64,000 nt of DNA from assembly GCF_023078355.1 (NCBI RefSeq), contig NZ_CP095552.1:1426001-1490000 (forward strand), read 5' to 3'. The notes beneath the pieces were generated by a model. That model was not told the origin of the DNA. It was given only the letters and a program-made list of their open reading frames with translations, and searched no databases. Position numbers and translations under genes: made by a program. Below, one piece after another: positions 1 through 8,446 of the stretch. The DNA comes from Gordonia hongkongensis. GTDB lineage: Bacteria > Actinomycetota > Actinomycetes > Mycobacteriales > Mycobacteriaceae. Position 1 is the stretch's first letter. Each line of letters begins with the position of its first letter.

Positions 1-2087
1 CCATCGCACTCGACGTCGACGAGTCACTGCTCACCGGCGAGGCCGACCCGATCGACAAGGACCCGGGAGACGCGGTGCTGTCGGGCAGCTTCGTGGTCGC
101 CGGCGGTGGCGCGTACCGCGCCACCAAGGTCGGCGCCGATGCCTACGCGGCCCAGCTCGCGGCCGAGGCGTCGAAGTTCACGCTGGTCTCCTCCGAGTTG
201 CGCTCCGGCATCGATCAGATCCTGCGGGTGATCACCTGGTTGCTGATCCCGGCCGGTGTCCTGACCATCGTCAACCAACTCTTCGTCAGCGACAACGGGT
301 TGCGGCGGTCCCTGCTCGGCATGGTCGCCGCGCTGGTGCCGATGGTGCCCGAGGGGCTCGTCCTGATGACCTCGATCGCCTTCGCGGTGGGTGTGGTGCG
401 GCTCGGTCAGCGGCAGTGTCTGGTGAACGAACTCCCGGCCATCGAAGGGCTCGCGCGCGTCAATGTGGTCTGTGCGGACAAGACCGGCACCCTGACGGAG
501 AACGGGATGCGGCTGGCCGAGGTGCGTTCCCTCGGGACGGTGCCCGCCGAGACCGCGGGACAGGTGCTGGCCGCGCTCGCCGCCCTCGATCCGCGGCCCA
601 ACGCCAGCATGATCGCGATCGCCGAGGCACATCCGATCCCACCCGACTGGTCGGTGGCGGCCATCAAACCGTTCACCTCGGCCACCAAGTGGAGCGGGAT
701 GTCGTTCCGCGGGAGCGGGTCCGGCCCGACCGCCGGCACCGACGACGGTCACTGGCTCATCGGTGCGCCCGACGTCCTGCTGGACCCGGAGGGCGAGACG
801 GCCCGCCTCGCCTCCGACATCGGCGCCGCCGGACTCCGCGTGCTGCTGCTGGCCTGCACCGACGTGGCCGTGGACACCGAACCCGCGCCGGGTCAGGTCG
901 CTCCGGGAACCGTCTCGCCGGTGGCCCTCGTGGTCCTCGAACAGCGGGTCCGGCCCGATGCGCGCGACACGATCGACTACTTCGGACAGCAGCACGTCGC
1001 GGTGAAGGTCATCTCCGGAGACAACGCCCGGTCGGTGGGGGCGGTCGCCGCGTCGCTGGGCCTCGGATCGGCCGAGTCCTCGGTCGACGCGCGCGAGTTG
1101 CCCTCGGAGACGGGCGAACTCGCCGACGTCGTCGAACGGGGCGTCACGTTCGGGCGGGTCCGGCCGGATCAGAAGCGGGCCATGGTGAAGGCGCTGCAAT
1201 CGCGGGACAACACCGTCGCGATGACCGGCGACGGAGTCAACGACGTCCTCGCGCTCAAGGACGCCGACATCGGCGTGGCGATGGGCTCGGGCAGCTCGGC
1301 CGCCCGGTCGGTGGCGCAGATCGTGTTGCTGGACAACAAGTTCGCGACCCTGCCGTATGTGGTGGGCGAAGGTCGGCGTGTGATCGGCAACATCGAGCGC
1401 GTCTCCAATCTGTTCCTGACCAAGACCGTGTACGCGGTGTTGCTCGCACTGTTCGTCGGCGTCGGCGGACTTCTCGGCGCACTGTTCGGGTCCGACCCGC
1501 TCAGTTATCCGTTCCAGCCGATCCACGTGACGATCTCGGCCTGGTTCACCATCGGCATCCCGGCGTTCGTCTTGTCGCTGGCCCCCAACAACGAGCGGGC
1601 CCGGCGTGGTTTCGTACGGCGGGTGCTGCTCAGCGCCGTGCCCAACGGCATCATCGTCGGCCTGTGCACCTTCGTGACCTACGTGATCGTCAACCCCGGC
1701 GGCGCCGGCGTCGAGGTGGGTGGTGACGCCGTCGAACTCTCGCAGCCTCAGACGCAGGCCGCCACCGCGGCGCTGATGACGCTGATCGCGATCGCGGTCT
1801 ACGTCCTCGCCGTGGTCGCCCGTCCGTACAACTGGTGGAAGGCGGTGCTCCTCGCGGTCTCCGCCGCCGCATACGTGCTGATCTTCGCGTGGCCGTTCAC
1901 CCAGGACCTGTTCCGGCTCGACTCGTCGAACTGGGGGATGAACACGGTGGCCCTGCTCTCGGCGGCGGTCGGCATCGCGTGTGTCGAGGTCGTCTCGCGG
2001 GTGGCGCCCCGATGGGTCGCCACGCATGACAACGATCAGCACGGGGACGAAGCGCAGGTCAGCGGGGTGCTCACGTCCGACCGATAG
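1..2087 (+). CDS. ctpE: Cation-transporting P-type ATPase, CtpE-like (5' end outside window)
   Basis: The reading frame is open from the first bases, so the N-terminus lies upstream. What remains starts at the actuator-domain TGEA motif (LLTGEADP), followed by a membrane hairpin, the phosphorylated-Asp motif DKTGTLT (nt 477-497), the hinge motif GDGVND (nt 1227-1244) and a C-terminal block of about six membrane segments. This is the full catalytic core of a P-type ATPase pumping a cation across the cytoplasmic membrane. The hydrophobic tail and the following Rv0909-like gene match the mycobacterial ctpE locus (Rv0908), where the protein is linked to calcium uptake. The substrate here is inferred from that homology only. 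Confidence 0.9.
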   Translation, partial: IALDVDESLLTGEADPIDKDPGDAVLSGSFVVAGGGAYRATKVGADAYAAQLAAEASKFTLVSSELRSGIDQILRVITWLLIPAGVLTIVNQLFVSDNGLRRSLLGMVAALVPMVPEGLVLMTSIAFAVGVVRLGQRQCLVNELPAIEGLARVNVVCADKTGTLTENGMRLAEVRSLGTVPAETAGQVLAALAALDPRPNASMIAIAEAHPIPPDWSVAAIKPFTSATKWSGMSFRGSGSGPTAGTDDGHWLIGAPDVLLDPEGETARLASDIGAAGLRVLLLACTDVAVDTEPAPGQVAPGTVSPVALVVLEQRVRPDARDTIDYFGQQHVAVKVISGDNARSVGAVAASLGLGSAESSVDARELPSETGELADVVERGVTFGRVRPDQKRAMVKALQSRDNTVAMTGDGVNDVLALKDADIGVAMGSGSSAARSVAQIVLLDNKFATLPYVVGEGRRVIGNIERVSNLFLTKTVYAVLLALFVGVGGLLGALFGSDPLSYPFQPIHVTISAWFTIGIPAFVLSLAPNNERARRGFVRRVLLSAVPNGIIVGLCTFVTYVIVNPGGAGVEVGGDAVELSQPQTQAATAALMTLIAIAVYVLAVVARPYNWWKAVLLAVSAAAYVLIFAWPFTQDLFRLDSSNWGMNTVALLSAAVGIACVEVVSRVAPRWVATHDNDQHGDEAQVSGVLTSDR

Positions 2088-2140
2088 AATCTGCGGCAAG
2101 TGGCCGGAAGGTGTCCGGCACGTCGATCAGAGGAGACGTC

Positions 2141-2437
2141 ATGGATCTCAAGGGACTCGTCAACAAGGCCAGGGCCACGCTGCAGAAGAATCCGAGCCTG
2201 ATCGAGAAGGGCGGCGACGCCATCGACAAGGTCACCAAGAACAAGTACTCGGGTCAGGTGGACAAGGCGCAGGACGCCGTGCGCAAGGCCGTCGGCGCGC
2301 CGGGACAGGGAAACCCGGGACAGACTCCGCCGACCAATCCCACCAACCCCGGGGAGCCGCTACCGGGTCAGCAGAGCCCGCAGCCCCAGAATCCCCGGCC
2401 GCAGAACCCCCAGCAGCCGCAGCACCCGCAGCGGTAG
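2141..2437 (+). CDS. Rv0909-type antitoxin-like small protein with Pro/Gln-rich tail
   Basis: 98 residues. The ATG at 2141 is chosen because AGGAG lies 5 bases before it; an in-frame GTG at 2111 has no such site. Residues 1-50 (MDLKGLVNKARATLQ..., then a D-K-V-T-K-N-K-Y motif) resemble the MT0933-type antitoxin family, which has an N-terminal amphipathic stretch and a terminal K-Y motif. Residues 55-98 are a low-complexity tail of Pro, Gln, Asn and Gly, absent from the short mycobacterial homologue as I recall it. It follows ctpE as in mycobacteria. An antitoxin role is predicted from the family and is not demonstrated. Confidence 0.7.
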   Translation: MDLKGLVNKARATLQKNPSLIEKGGDAIDKVTKNKYSGQVDKAQDAVRKAVGAPGQGNPGQTPPTNPTNPGEPLPGQQSPQPQNPRPQNPQQPQHPQR

Positions 2438-2449
2438 TCCGAGTAGTTT

Positions 2450-3049
2450 TCAGAGCTGCGCCCGCGGATGTCGGCGATACGCCGACACCGTGGGATCGGC
2501 GTCGATCCAGAACCGCCACGCCAGGTCGGCAGCGCGGCGGACCCCGACCCGAGGCCCCGCGACGACGCGTTCCCCCGGACGCGGTGCCCCGGGGTCGAGG
2601 GTGACCGGGGTCGACGGGTCGGCGAGATCGGTGTCGAGGTCGGCCATCGTGAGCCCGAGGGCACGGCACAGGTTGCCCGGCCCGCTGGCGAGCTTGGCGT
2701 CGGGGACCGGCCCCGAGCGCGTCGCACCGCGCCGGGCGCGTGCGAGGTCGACGCCGTCGACCACCGCGCCCGCGCGCAGCAACACCGCAGCAGCGGGTCC
2801 CGGCCCGGCGACGACGACGTTCGCGCAATGGTGGCCGTGGATGCGATAGACGTACAACCGTCCCGGGGGCCCGTACATGATCTCCGAGCGGGCGGTTCGG
2901 GTGTAGGCATGCGACGCCGGGTCGTCGGGACCGGCGTACGCCTCGACCTCGGTCAGCCGGATCGTCACCCCGTGCCCGGTCACCTGCGAGCCCAGCAGCG
3001 AACGTGCCTGTTCGGCGGCGGAGGCGGGGGCACTACTCTCTTGGGTCAT
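2450..3049 (-). CDS. mpg: DNA-3-methyladenine glycosylase (AAG/MPG family)
   Basis: 199 residues, close to the usual 200. The conserved block LTEVEAYAG (catalytic Glu region), ASHAYTRTARSE, GPPGRLYVYRIHG and HHCANVV is typical of alkyladenine glycosylases, which excise 3-methyladenine and related bases in base-excision repair. The C-terminal half has the GPGNLCRALGL motif. The ATG at 3049 shares two bases with the ATG of the divergent SRPBCC gene, so the two start codons overlap head to head. The 3' end stops 12 bases from the antitoxin-like gene on the other strand. In mycobacteria this gene sits elsewhere (Rv1688), so it appears to have been placed between the two halves of the Rv0909/Rv0910 pair. 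Confidence 0.9.
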   Translation of the reverse strand: MTQESSAPASAAEQARSLLGSQVTGHGVTIRLTEVEAYAGPDDPASHAYTRTARSEIMYGPPGRLYVYRIHGHHCANVVVAGPGPAAAVLLRAGAVVDGVDLARARRGATRSGPVPDAKLASGPGNLCRALGLTMADLDTDLADPSTPVTLDPGAPRPGERVVAGPRVGVRRAADLAWRFWIDADPTVSAYRRHPRAQL

Positions 3050-3485
3050 GGCGAAGACGAGTGACTCCATCGGCGTTGATCTGTCACCGGAAGATACCTG
3101 GGCCGCGGCATCGGATCTCTCGCGGTACAGCGAATGGCTGGTGATCCACGAGACGTGGCGCAGCCCGATCCCAGCGTCCGCCGACCTTCGCAAGGGCACC
3201 GAGGTCTCCTCGATCGTGCGGGTCAAAGGCACCCGCGTCCGCTTCGACTGGGTGGTCGAGAAGTTCGAGCCGGTCTCGCACGTCCGCCTCAAGGGCAACG
3301 GCAAAGGCGGGGTCAAGGCGAAGCTGGATCTGGGCATCGCTCCCACTTCCAGCGGATCGGAAGTAACCTTCACTGTTGATCTGGGTGGGCTGCCGCTGAT
3401 CGGGCCCGTGGGTAAGACCGCGGCCATGGCGGTGTCGGGGGATCTGCGTAAGTCGCTGCTGAAATTCCGCGAGGTGTTCGGCTGA
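3048..3485 (+). CDS. SRPBCC-family protein, Rv0910-like predicted toxin
   Basis: 145 residues, one START/SRPBCC helix-grip domain. It begins with the usual I-x-V-x-x-S-P-E-D-T-W pattern, continues with DLSRYSEWL and ends with a long C-terminal helix around SGDLRKSLLKFREVFG. The sequence and the position after ctpE and the Rv0909-like gene match Rv0910, annotated in mycobacteria as the toxin of a type II pair. Here the partner gene is more than 600 bases away and the two are no longer cotranscribed without crossing the opposite-strand mpg gene. No Shine-Dalgarno sequence is evident before the ATG, so the message may be leaderless. Toxicity is an inference from the family. Confidence 0.75.
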   Translation: MAKTSDSIGVDLSPEDTWAAASDLSRYSEWLVIHETWRSPIPASADLRKGTEVSSIVRVKGTRVRFDWVVEKFEPVSHVRLKGNGKGGVKAKLDLGIAPTSSGSEVTFTVDLGGLPLIGPVGKTAAMAVSGDLRKSLLKFREVFG

Positions 3486-3598
3486 GCCACGCGTGAACAC
3501 GCGGGCCGCGACCGCCGATGCGTCGATGCGTCGTGCGGCGACCACGCGAGAGGCGGGTCTGCAGACCGCCGCCGTACGAGGGGAACGGGAAAAGAACA

Positions 3599-5350
3599 AT
3601 GGGGCGTCACAGCTCCGGCGCCGATCGCGCCGGAAACGAGTGGAACGGGAACGACCGGTCGGGTGGGGCGGTTCCGCCACGCGCCCAGACTTCATCGGAC
3701 AGAGGCAGGTCGAACGATGCCCGGTCGGGAAGCGATGACGACTTCGGCTTCGAGCACCGCAACACCGATGGGGGCCGCCGCGGGGGATGGCTGTGGGCGG
3801 GTGCGGTCCTGCTGGTCGTCGTAGCCCTGGTCACCGGCGTCATCATCTGGCAGACGGGTGCGGGTGGCTGCGGGGACCGGACCCGGGTCGCCGTCGCGTC
3901 GGACTCGGCGATGACCGGTCCGCTGCGCGAGGTGGCGCGGCAGGCGTCCGCGGACTCGTGTTTCGACTACGACGTGCAGACGGCCGCGGGTGCGGATGTG
4001 CCCGGCCTGCTCACCCAGGGTGCAGCGGCTCCGGACCTCTGGGTCGCGGACTCGCAGGTGCAGGCCCGCCGGGTGACGACCCAGGTGCGTCGTGACCTCG
4101 ATATGGTGTCGCCGTCGATCGCGTCGACCCCGACCGTCGTCGCCGGCACCGACGTACCCGAGCTGGGCACCTGGGTCGAGGTCATGAAGTTGCCTGATCT
4201 GCGAACCGGCAGCCCGGTGGACACCAGCACGGGCGACGCCCCGATCATCGGCGCTCTCGCCGCGGTCGACTCCGGCGAGCTCGCCGACGAGGACTTCACC
4301 GAGGCGATGACCATCCTCGCCATCCAGCAGAACAATGCGCGCCTGGCCAACGACAACGAGGGCACACGTCTGAACCTCGCCAACACCTCGGGCGTCCCGG
4401 TGGTCACCACCGAGCAACAGTTCGATCTGTTCATGCGCACGCACCAGGGTTCGCAGTTGACGTCGACGATCCCCGCGGCGGGCACGGTCATGCTCGACTA
4501 TCCGCTGGTCAACACGGCTCCTGCGGCGCGCCAGCAGGCGGCCGCCGACGCCGGGGCGGCCCTCGTCACCGCGCTGAACACCGATGCCGGGCGCGCAGCG
4601 CTGGCCGACTCGGGATACCGCGACGCCGACGGAAACGGCGTCGGTCAGCCGGTCAAGGAACTGGAGCTGCGCGACCCGTCGTCCGTCGACAAGGCATTGC
4701 GGCAGTGGCAGGTACTGGGTGTGCCGATCCGCTCGCTGATCGTCCAGGACACCTCCGGCTCGATGGAGACACCGGCCGGCGGCACCACCCGGGCGGGCCT
4801 GCTCATCGACGCCTCTCAGACCGGACTCAAGCTCTTCCCGAACAACACGATGATCGGCGGCTGGGCGTTCAGCGTGAACAAAGGCGGGCCCGGACAGGAC
4901 TGGGAGGAGCTCGCCCCGATCCGCCGCCTCGATGCCCGTTCGGGGAGCGGTACGCATCGGGACGCGCTCGGTCGGGCCGTCGAAGAGGGGTTGTCGGACC
5001 TCGGGGGCGGGACGGGTCTCTACGACACGACCCTCGCCGCATTCAAGAAGGTGCAGGACACCTACGACCCGAACTACTCCAACAGTGTCATCATCATGAC
5101 CGACGGACAGAACGAGGACCCCGACAGCATCACGCTCGACAATCTGCTCGCCGAACTGAAGCGCCTGGAGGATCCGGCACGACCGGTGCTGGTGCTGACG
5201 ATCGGTATCTCCGACGACGCCGACTCCGATGCGCTGAAGCAGATCGCCGAGGCCACGGGTGGCACCACCTACGTCGCGGAGAACGCGGCCGACATCCGCA
5301 CCGTCTTCGTCGACGCCATCCAGGCGAGGGTCGCAGCCGCGGGACGCTGA
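3599..5350 (+). CDS. Membrane-anchored solute-binding plus vWA domain protein
   Basis: 583 residues from the ATG at 3599, which follows a purine-rich GGGAACGGGAAAAG stretch. Residues 1-60 are polar and disordered; residues about 64-84 are a single membrane segment, so the rest is probably outside the membrane. Residues about 93-345 resemble the periplasmic solute-binding fold (SBP_bac_11 type, as in molybdate/tungstate-like binders). Residues about 378-580 are a von Willebrand A domain with the MIDAS motif D384-T-S-G-S388 and a further Asp in MTDGQ near 502. Such SBP-vWA proteins are frequent in Mycobacteriales but their ligand is unknown. It lies 65 bases before the flavoprotein operon on the same strand, which may mean a shared function. 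Confidence 0.8.
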   Translation: MGRHSSGADRAGNEWNGNDRSGGAVPPRAQTSSDRGRSNDARSGSDDDFGFEHRNTDGGRRGGWLWAGAVLLVVVALVTGVIIWQTGAGGCGDRTRVAVASDSAMTGPLREVARQASADSCFDYDVQTAAGADVPGLLTQGAAAPDLWVADSQVQARRVTTQVRRDLDMVSPSIASTPTVVAGTDVPELGTWVEVMKLPDLRTGSPVDTSTGDAPIIGALAAVDSGELADEDFTEAMTILAIQQNNARLANDNEGTRLNLANTSGVPVVTTEQQFDLFMRTHQGSQLTSTIPAAGTVMLDYPLVNTAPAARQQAAADAGAALVTALNTDAGRAALADSGYRDADGNGVGQPVKELELRDPSSVDKALRQWQVLGVPIRSLIVQDTSGSMETPAGGTTRAGLLIDASQTGLKLFPNNTMIGGWAFSVNKGGPGQDWEELAPIRRLDARSGSGTHRDALGRAVEEGLSDLGGGTGLYDTTLAAFKKVQDTYDPNYSNSVIIMTDGQNEDPDSITLDNLLAELKRLEDPARPVLVLTIGISDDADSDALKQIAEATGGTTYVAENAADIRTVFVDAIQARVAAAGR

Positions 5351-5415
5351 GACAGTTCGGAACGCCCCGCGGCCGTCGCCGGGACCAATGGCCGCGCAAT
5401 CGGCACAATTGGTGC

Positions 5416-5982
5416 ATGACGCACACCCCAGAGCCCACCGAGACCCTCGACCCGAGCACGATCGCCGAACCCGGCCCCCGTTCTTCGCGCCCGTCCCGCA
5501 GCCCGCGGGGATCGTCCGTCCTCGCCCGCACCGGCGGGGTGGTCGCGGCGATGGCGGTGGTCGGACTCGTGGCGGGCGCATGCTCGTCCGAGGACTCCGG
5601 GTCGGACGACTCGGCCACCGGCACGACGACCGGCGCCGCGACGGGCAGCTCCGCTGCCACCGAGGCCGCCGACGCGGGCTCCGGCGAGTACGAGGACGGC
5701 GAGTACACGGCGCGCGGTGAGTACATCTCGCCGGGTGGTCCGCAGAGCGTCGGGGTCACCGTCACGTTGTCGAACTCGGTCATCACCGCCGTGTCGGTGG
5801 ACACCAGCCAGACCAAGGGCCCGTCGCTCGAGTACCAGGGCAAGTTCGCCGGCGGCATCTCCGACGTCGTGGTGGGCAAGAACATCGACGAGATCGAGGT
5901 CGACAAGGTGTCCGGCTCGTCGCTCACCTCCGGCGGTTTCAACGAGGCGATCGAACAGATCAAACAGGAGGCGCAGGCCTGA
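5416..5982 (+). CDS. FMN-binding-domain lipoprotein, predicted ApbE substrate
   Basis: 188 residues from the ATG at 5416. Residues 1-38 are a long polar start, residues 39-55 a hydrophobic signal core, and A53-G-A-C56 a lipobox-like cleavage site, so the protein should be a surface lipoprotein. After a Ser/Thr/Gly-rich linker (57-90), residues about 95-185 form an FMN_bind domain. Residues S166-G-S-S-L-T171 match the flavinylation signature S-G-A/S-S/T-x-T, with T171 the predicted covalent FMN attachment point. The next gene encodes the flavin transferase ApbE and overlaps this stop codon, which supports that reading. It would act as an extracytoplasmic electron carrier; its own acceptor is unknown. 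Confidence 0.85.
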   Translation: MTHTPEPTETLDPSTIAEPGPRSSRPSRSPRGSSVLARTGGVVAAMAVVGLVAGACSSEDSGSDDSATGTTTGAATGSSAATEAADAGSGEYEDGEYTARGEYISPGGPQSVGVTVTLSNSVITAVSVDTSQTKGPSLEYQGKFAGGISDVVVGKNIDEIEVDKVSGSSLTSGGFNEAIEQIKQEAQA

Positions 5983-6866
5983 CCTCCGTCGGCACCGGGC
6001 ACCACTGGGCGTTCGAGGCGATCGGCACCCGGTGGACGATCAGCACCCCGGAACCACTCCCCGCCGATGTCGTCGACGCGGTGAACACCGAGATCGACCG
6101 GATCGACCGGGCCTGGTCACGGTTCCGGGACGATTCGACGGTCGCGCAGATGGCCAGGGAGGCGGGGCGATACCCGATCGCCGACTCCGACCAGGCGCTG
6201 GTCGACTGGTACCGCCGTCTGTACGGCCTCACCGGCGGCGCGGTGTCGCCGTTGGTGGGGCGCACGCTCGCCGAGGCCGGTTACGACGCGGCGTACACGC
6301 TCCGCGCGTCGGCGCCGGTGCCGACGGCGCCGGCCTGGGAGGCGGTGATCGGTGAGCATGTCGGTGCGCTGGAGATTCGCGAACCGGCTCTGCTCGACGT
6401 GGGTGCGGCCGGAAAGGGATTCGCGGTCGACCGGGTGGCGGAGATCGTCGGCGGCCACGTCGACGACTTCGTGGTCGACGCAGGTGGGGACATGGTGATA
6501 TCGCCGCGTTCCCGCGGACTGCGGGTGGCGCTGGAGCATCCGCTGGACACGACGAAGGCGATCGGCGTCGTGTCCGTTGCCGGCGGCGCGATCTGCGCCT
6601 CGGCGAGCAATCGGCGGGTGTGGGCCGACTGGCACCACATCGTCGATCCGCGTACCGCCTCGCCCGCGCGGGAGGTGCTGGCGACCTGGGTGATCGCGCC
6701 GTCGGCGATGGAGGCCGACGGCTTGGCGACGGCGCTGTTCTTCACGCCCGCGGCGTTCCTGCGCGGCGATTTCGACCATCACCGTGAGGGCTTTCATCAC
6801 GTGACCATCCGACGCAACGGGAGTGTCGAACACACCGCCATCCCCGGATTGGAGTTGTTCCTGTGA
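5979..6866 (+). CDS. apbE: FAD:protein FMN transferase (ApbE), probable CTG start
   Basis: ApbE splits FAD and attaches FMN to a Thr of target proteins outside the membrane. Motifs seen: DVGAAGKGFAVDRV, VDAGGDM, HHIVDPRTASPA and the metal-site helix ADGLATALF. The conserved N-terminus (FEAIGTRWTI, then WSRFRDDS) is encoded upstream of the first GTG (6081), in a frame with no ATG or GTG. The only sensible start is the CTG at 5979, which has AGGAGG 7 bases before it and overlaps the lipoprotein stop as CTGA. That gives 295 residues, a normal length for the family. The 3' end overlaps the next gene as GTGA. The start codon assignment is strong but inferred. Confidence 0.88.
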   Translation: MTSVGTGHHWAFEAIGTRWTISTPEPLPADVVDAVNTEIDRIDRAWSRFRDDSTVAQMAREAGRYPIADSDQALVDWYRRLYGLTGGAVSPLVGRTLAEAGYDAAYTLRASAPVPTAPAWEAVIGEHVGALEIREPALLDVGAAGKGFAVDRVAEIVGGHVDDFVVDAGGDMVISPRSRGLRVALEHPLDTTKAIGVVSVAGGAICASASNRRVWADWHHIVDPRTASPAREVLATWVIAPSAMEADGLATALFFTPAAFLRGDFDHHREGFHHVTIRRNGSVEHTAIPGLELFL

Positions 6867-8437
6867 CAACGCTTCTGCCGCAGCTGCTCTCGCCGATCGA
6901 CGCGGCCCGGCGGCACCTGACCCCGTATCGGGCGGTGCTCTGCGGGCTGGTGGTGCTGTCCGCAGTCGCTTTCGTCGTTTCGGCGACCGATGCCGACTTC
7001 GGTTACGGTCCGGATGAATTGGCGGTGTGGCTGGTCGTCGCGGTCGGGTTCAGCGGGGTCGTGAGCTACGTCTGCGCCGGCGTGCTGCGGGTGCCGCCGA
7101 ACTCGGATTCGTGGCTGATCACGGGACTGATCCTGTTCTTCGTCCTGCCCGGCGGCTCGGAGGACACCGCCGTCGCCACCGTCGCGGTGGGCGCCGCCAT
7201 CGCCGCGGCGTCGAAATATGTTCTCGCATGGCGTCGTCGGCTGATCGTCAATCCCGCGGTCGCGGGTGCGGTCGGTTGTTACGCGCTGGCATACGCCGGT
7301 GTCGAGGGCATCAGCTTCCCGTTCTGGTGGGTGGCCGCCGATCCGCTGTTCGTCCCGATGGTCGTGATCGGTGCGGTGGTCGTGACGTTGATCCGCGAGT
7401 GGCGACTGGCCCTGGTGTTCATCGGCGCCTCCCTTGTCACGATCGGGGTCGTCGAACTGGTACGCGGCGGCCAGGATCTGTCCACATGGGTGGTGTCGAG
7501 TCCGATGCTGTTCGTGGCGGCGATCATGCTGCCCGAGCCGCTGACGTCGCCGGCCACCGAGCTGCACCGACTGGTGTATGCGGCGTTGGTCGGTGTGCTC
7601 ATGCACTGCCAGTACACGATTGCGATCACCGACGCGTACACGTTGGCGTTCGTGCCCGAGGTGGCGTTGCTCGTCGGATGCCTGTACGCGTTCCTCGTCC
7701 GACTGGTGTCGGGCACTGCGCGCCGGGTGCCGCTCGACGTCGTCACCGTCCCGGTGGCCGACCGAACCTACGTGGTGCGCGGTGAACCGGTCGGTGGCGC
7801 AGCGGTGTTCCGGGCGGGGCAGTGGTCGAGTGTCAGTGTGCCGCGGTGGTCGGCGCCGGTGTGGTCGGGTTCGCGGCGGGTCTTCTCGTTCGTGTCCGCG
7901 CCCCGGCAGCAACCGGTGGAGTTCGGCTTCACCGTCGCCGCGGCGCTGTCGACCTACAAGGCAGCGCTGGTCGACGGCAGCGTACGCCGGGTCTACGTCG
8001 ACGAGATCGGTGGGGACTTCGTGCTGCCGCGGTCGTTTCCGGCGACCGGATCGGTGGTGTTGATCGCCTCCGGGATCGGGATCACTCCGTTCGTGTCGAT
8101 GGTGCGGGAGCTGGTGCAGTCGGGCCACGATCTCTCCGGCCTGACCATCGCGCACGTGCTGCGAGATCAGGGGCGTGCCGTGTACGCCGATGACCTGGAG
8201 CGCGCCCGGGCCGCGAACGCGCGCATTGCGACCGTCGAGGCGCCGGAACTCGCCGACGGGATCGACGATCCCGCCCGGCTCGCCGAACTCATCGGTCCCA
8301 GCGCTGCGGGCGCACACTACTACGTGTCAGGTACGCCTGCGTTCGTCGAACGGACGTCGGCGGCGGTCCGCCGCCTCGACGGTTCGACGCGGTCCCGGCC
8401 GTGGCGTGTCCACACCGACTCGTTCTCCGGATACTGA
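6863..8437 (+). CDS. NqrB/RnfD-like membrane protein fused to ferredoxin-NAD(P)+ reductase domain
   Basis: 524 residues, GTG start overlapping the apbE stop. Residues about 20-285 hold roughly nine to ten membrane segments with an NqrB/RnfD-like signature (MLPEPLTSPATELHRLVYAALVGVL spans about residues 217-240). Residues about 300-524 are a ferredoxin-reductase module: RRVFSF for FAD, IASGIGITPF for the nucleotide pyrophosphate and a terminal YVSGTPAFVE motif. It should take electrons from NAD(P)H in the cytoplasm and pass them through the membrane. The S-G-A-T covalent flavin site of true NqrB/RnfD is not visible. With ApbE and the flavinylated lipoprotein it forms a compact transmembrane electron-transfer unit; the final acceptor is not known. 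Confidence 0.8.
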   Translation: MTTLLPQLLSPIDAARRHLTPYRAVLCGLVVLSAVAFVVSATDADFGYGPDELAVWLVVAVGFSGVVSYVCAGVLRVPPNSDSWLITGLILFFVLPGGSEDTAVATVAVGAAIAAASKYVLAWRRRLIVNPAVAGAVGCYALAYAGVEGISFPFWWVAADPLFVPMVVIGAVVVTLIREWRLALVFIGASLVTIGVVELVRGGQDLSTWVVSSPMLFVAAIMLPEPLTSPATELHRLVYAALVGVLMHCQYTIAITDAYTLAFVPEVALLVGCLYAFLVRLVSGTARRVPLDVVTVPVADRTYVVRGEPVGGAAVFRAGQWSSVSVPRWSAPVWSGSRRVFSFVSAPRQQPVEFGFTVAAALSTYKAALVDGSVRRVYVDEIGGDFVLPRSFPATGSVVLIASGIGITPFVSMVRELVQSGHDLSGLTIAHVLRDQGRAVYADDLERARAANARIATVEAPELADGIDDPARLAELIGPSAAGAHYYVSGTPAFVERTSAAVRRLDGSTRSRPWRVHTDSFSGY

Positions 8438-8446
8438 ACGCGTCTG

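Noticed and set aside
24..2099. Long open frame (about 690 codons) on the minus strand opposite ctpE
   Set aside because: Composition is Arg/His/Asp-rich, typical of antisense frames in GC-rich DNA, while the plus strand has a full set of P-type ATPase motifs.
6081..6866. GTG 6081 as start of apbE
   Set aside because: It removes the conserved N-terminal strand; the frame upstream keeps ApbE similarity and has an ideal ribosome site before CTG 5979.
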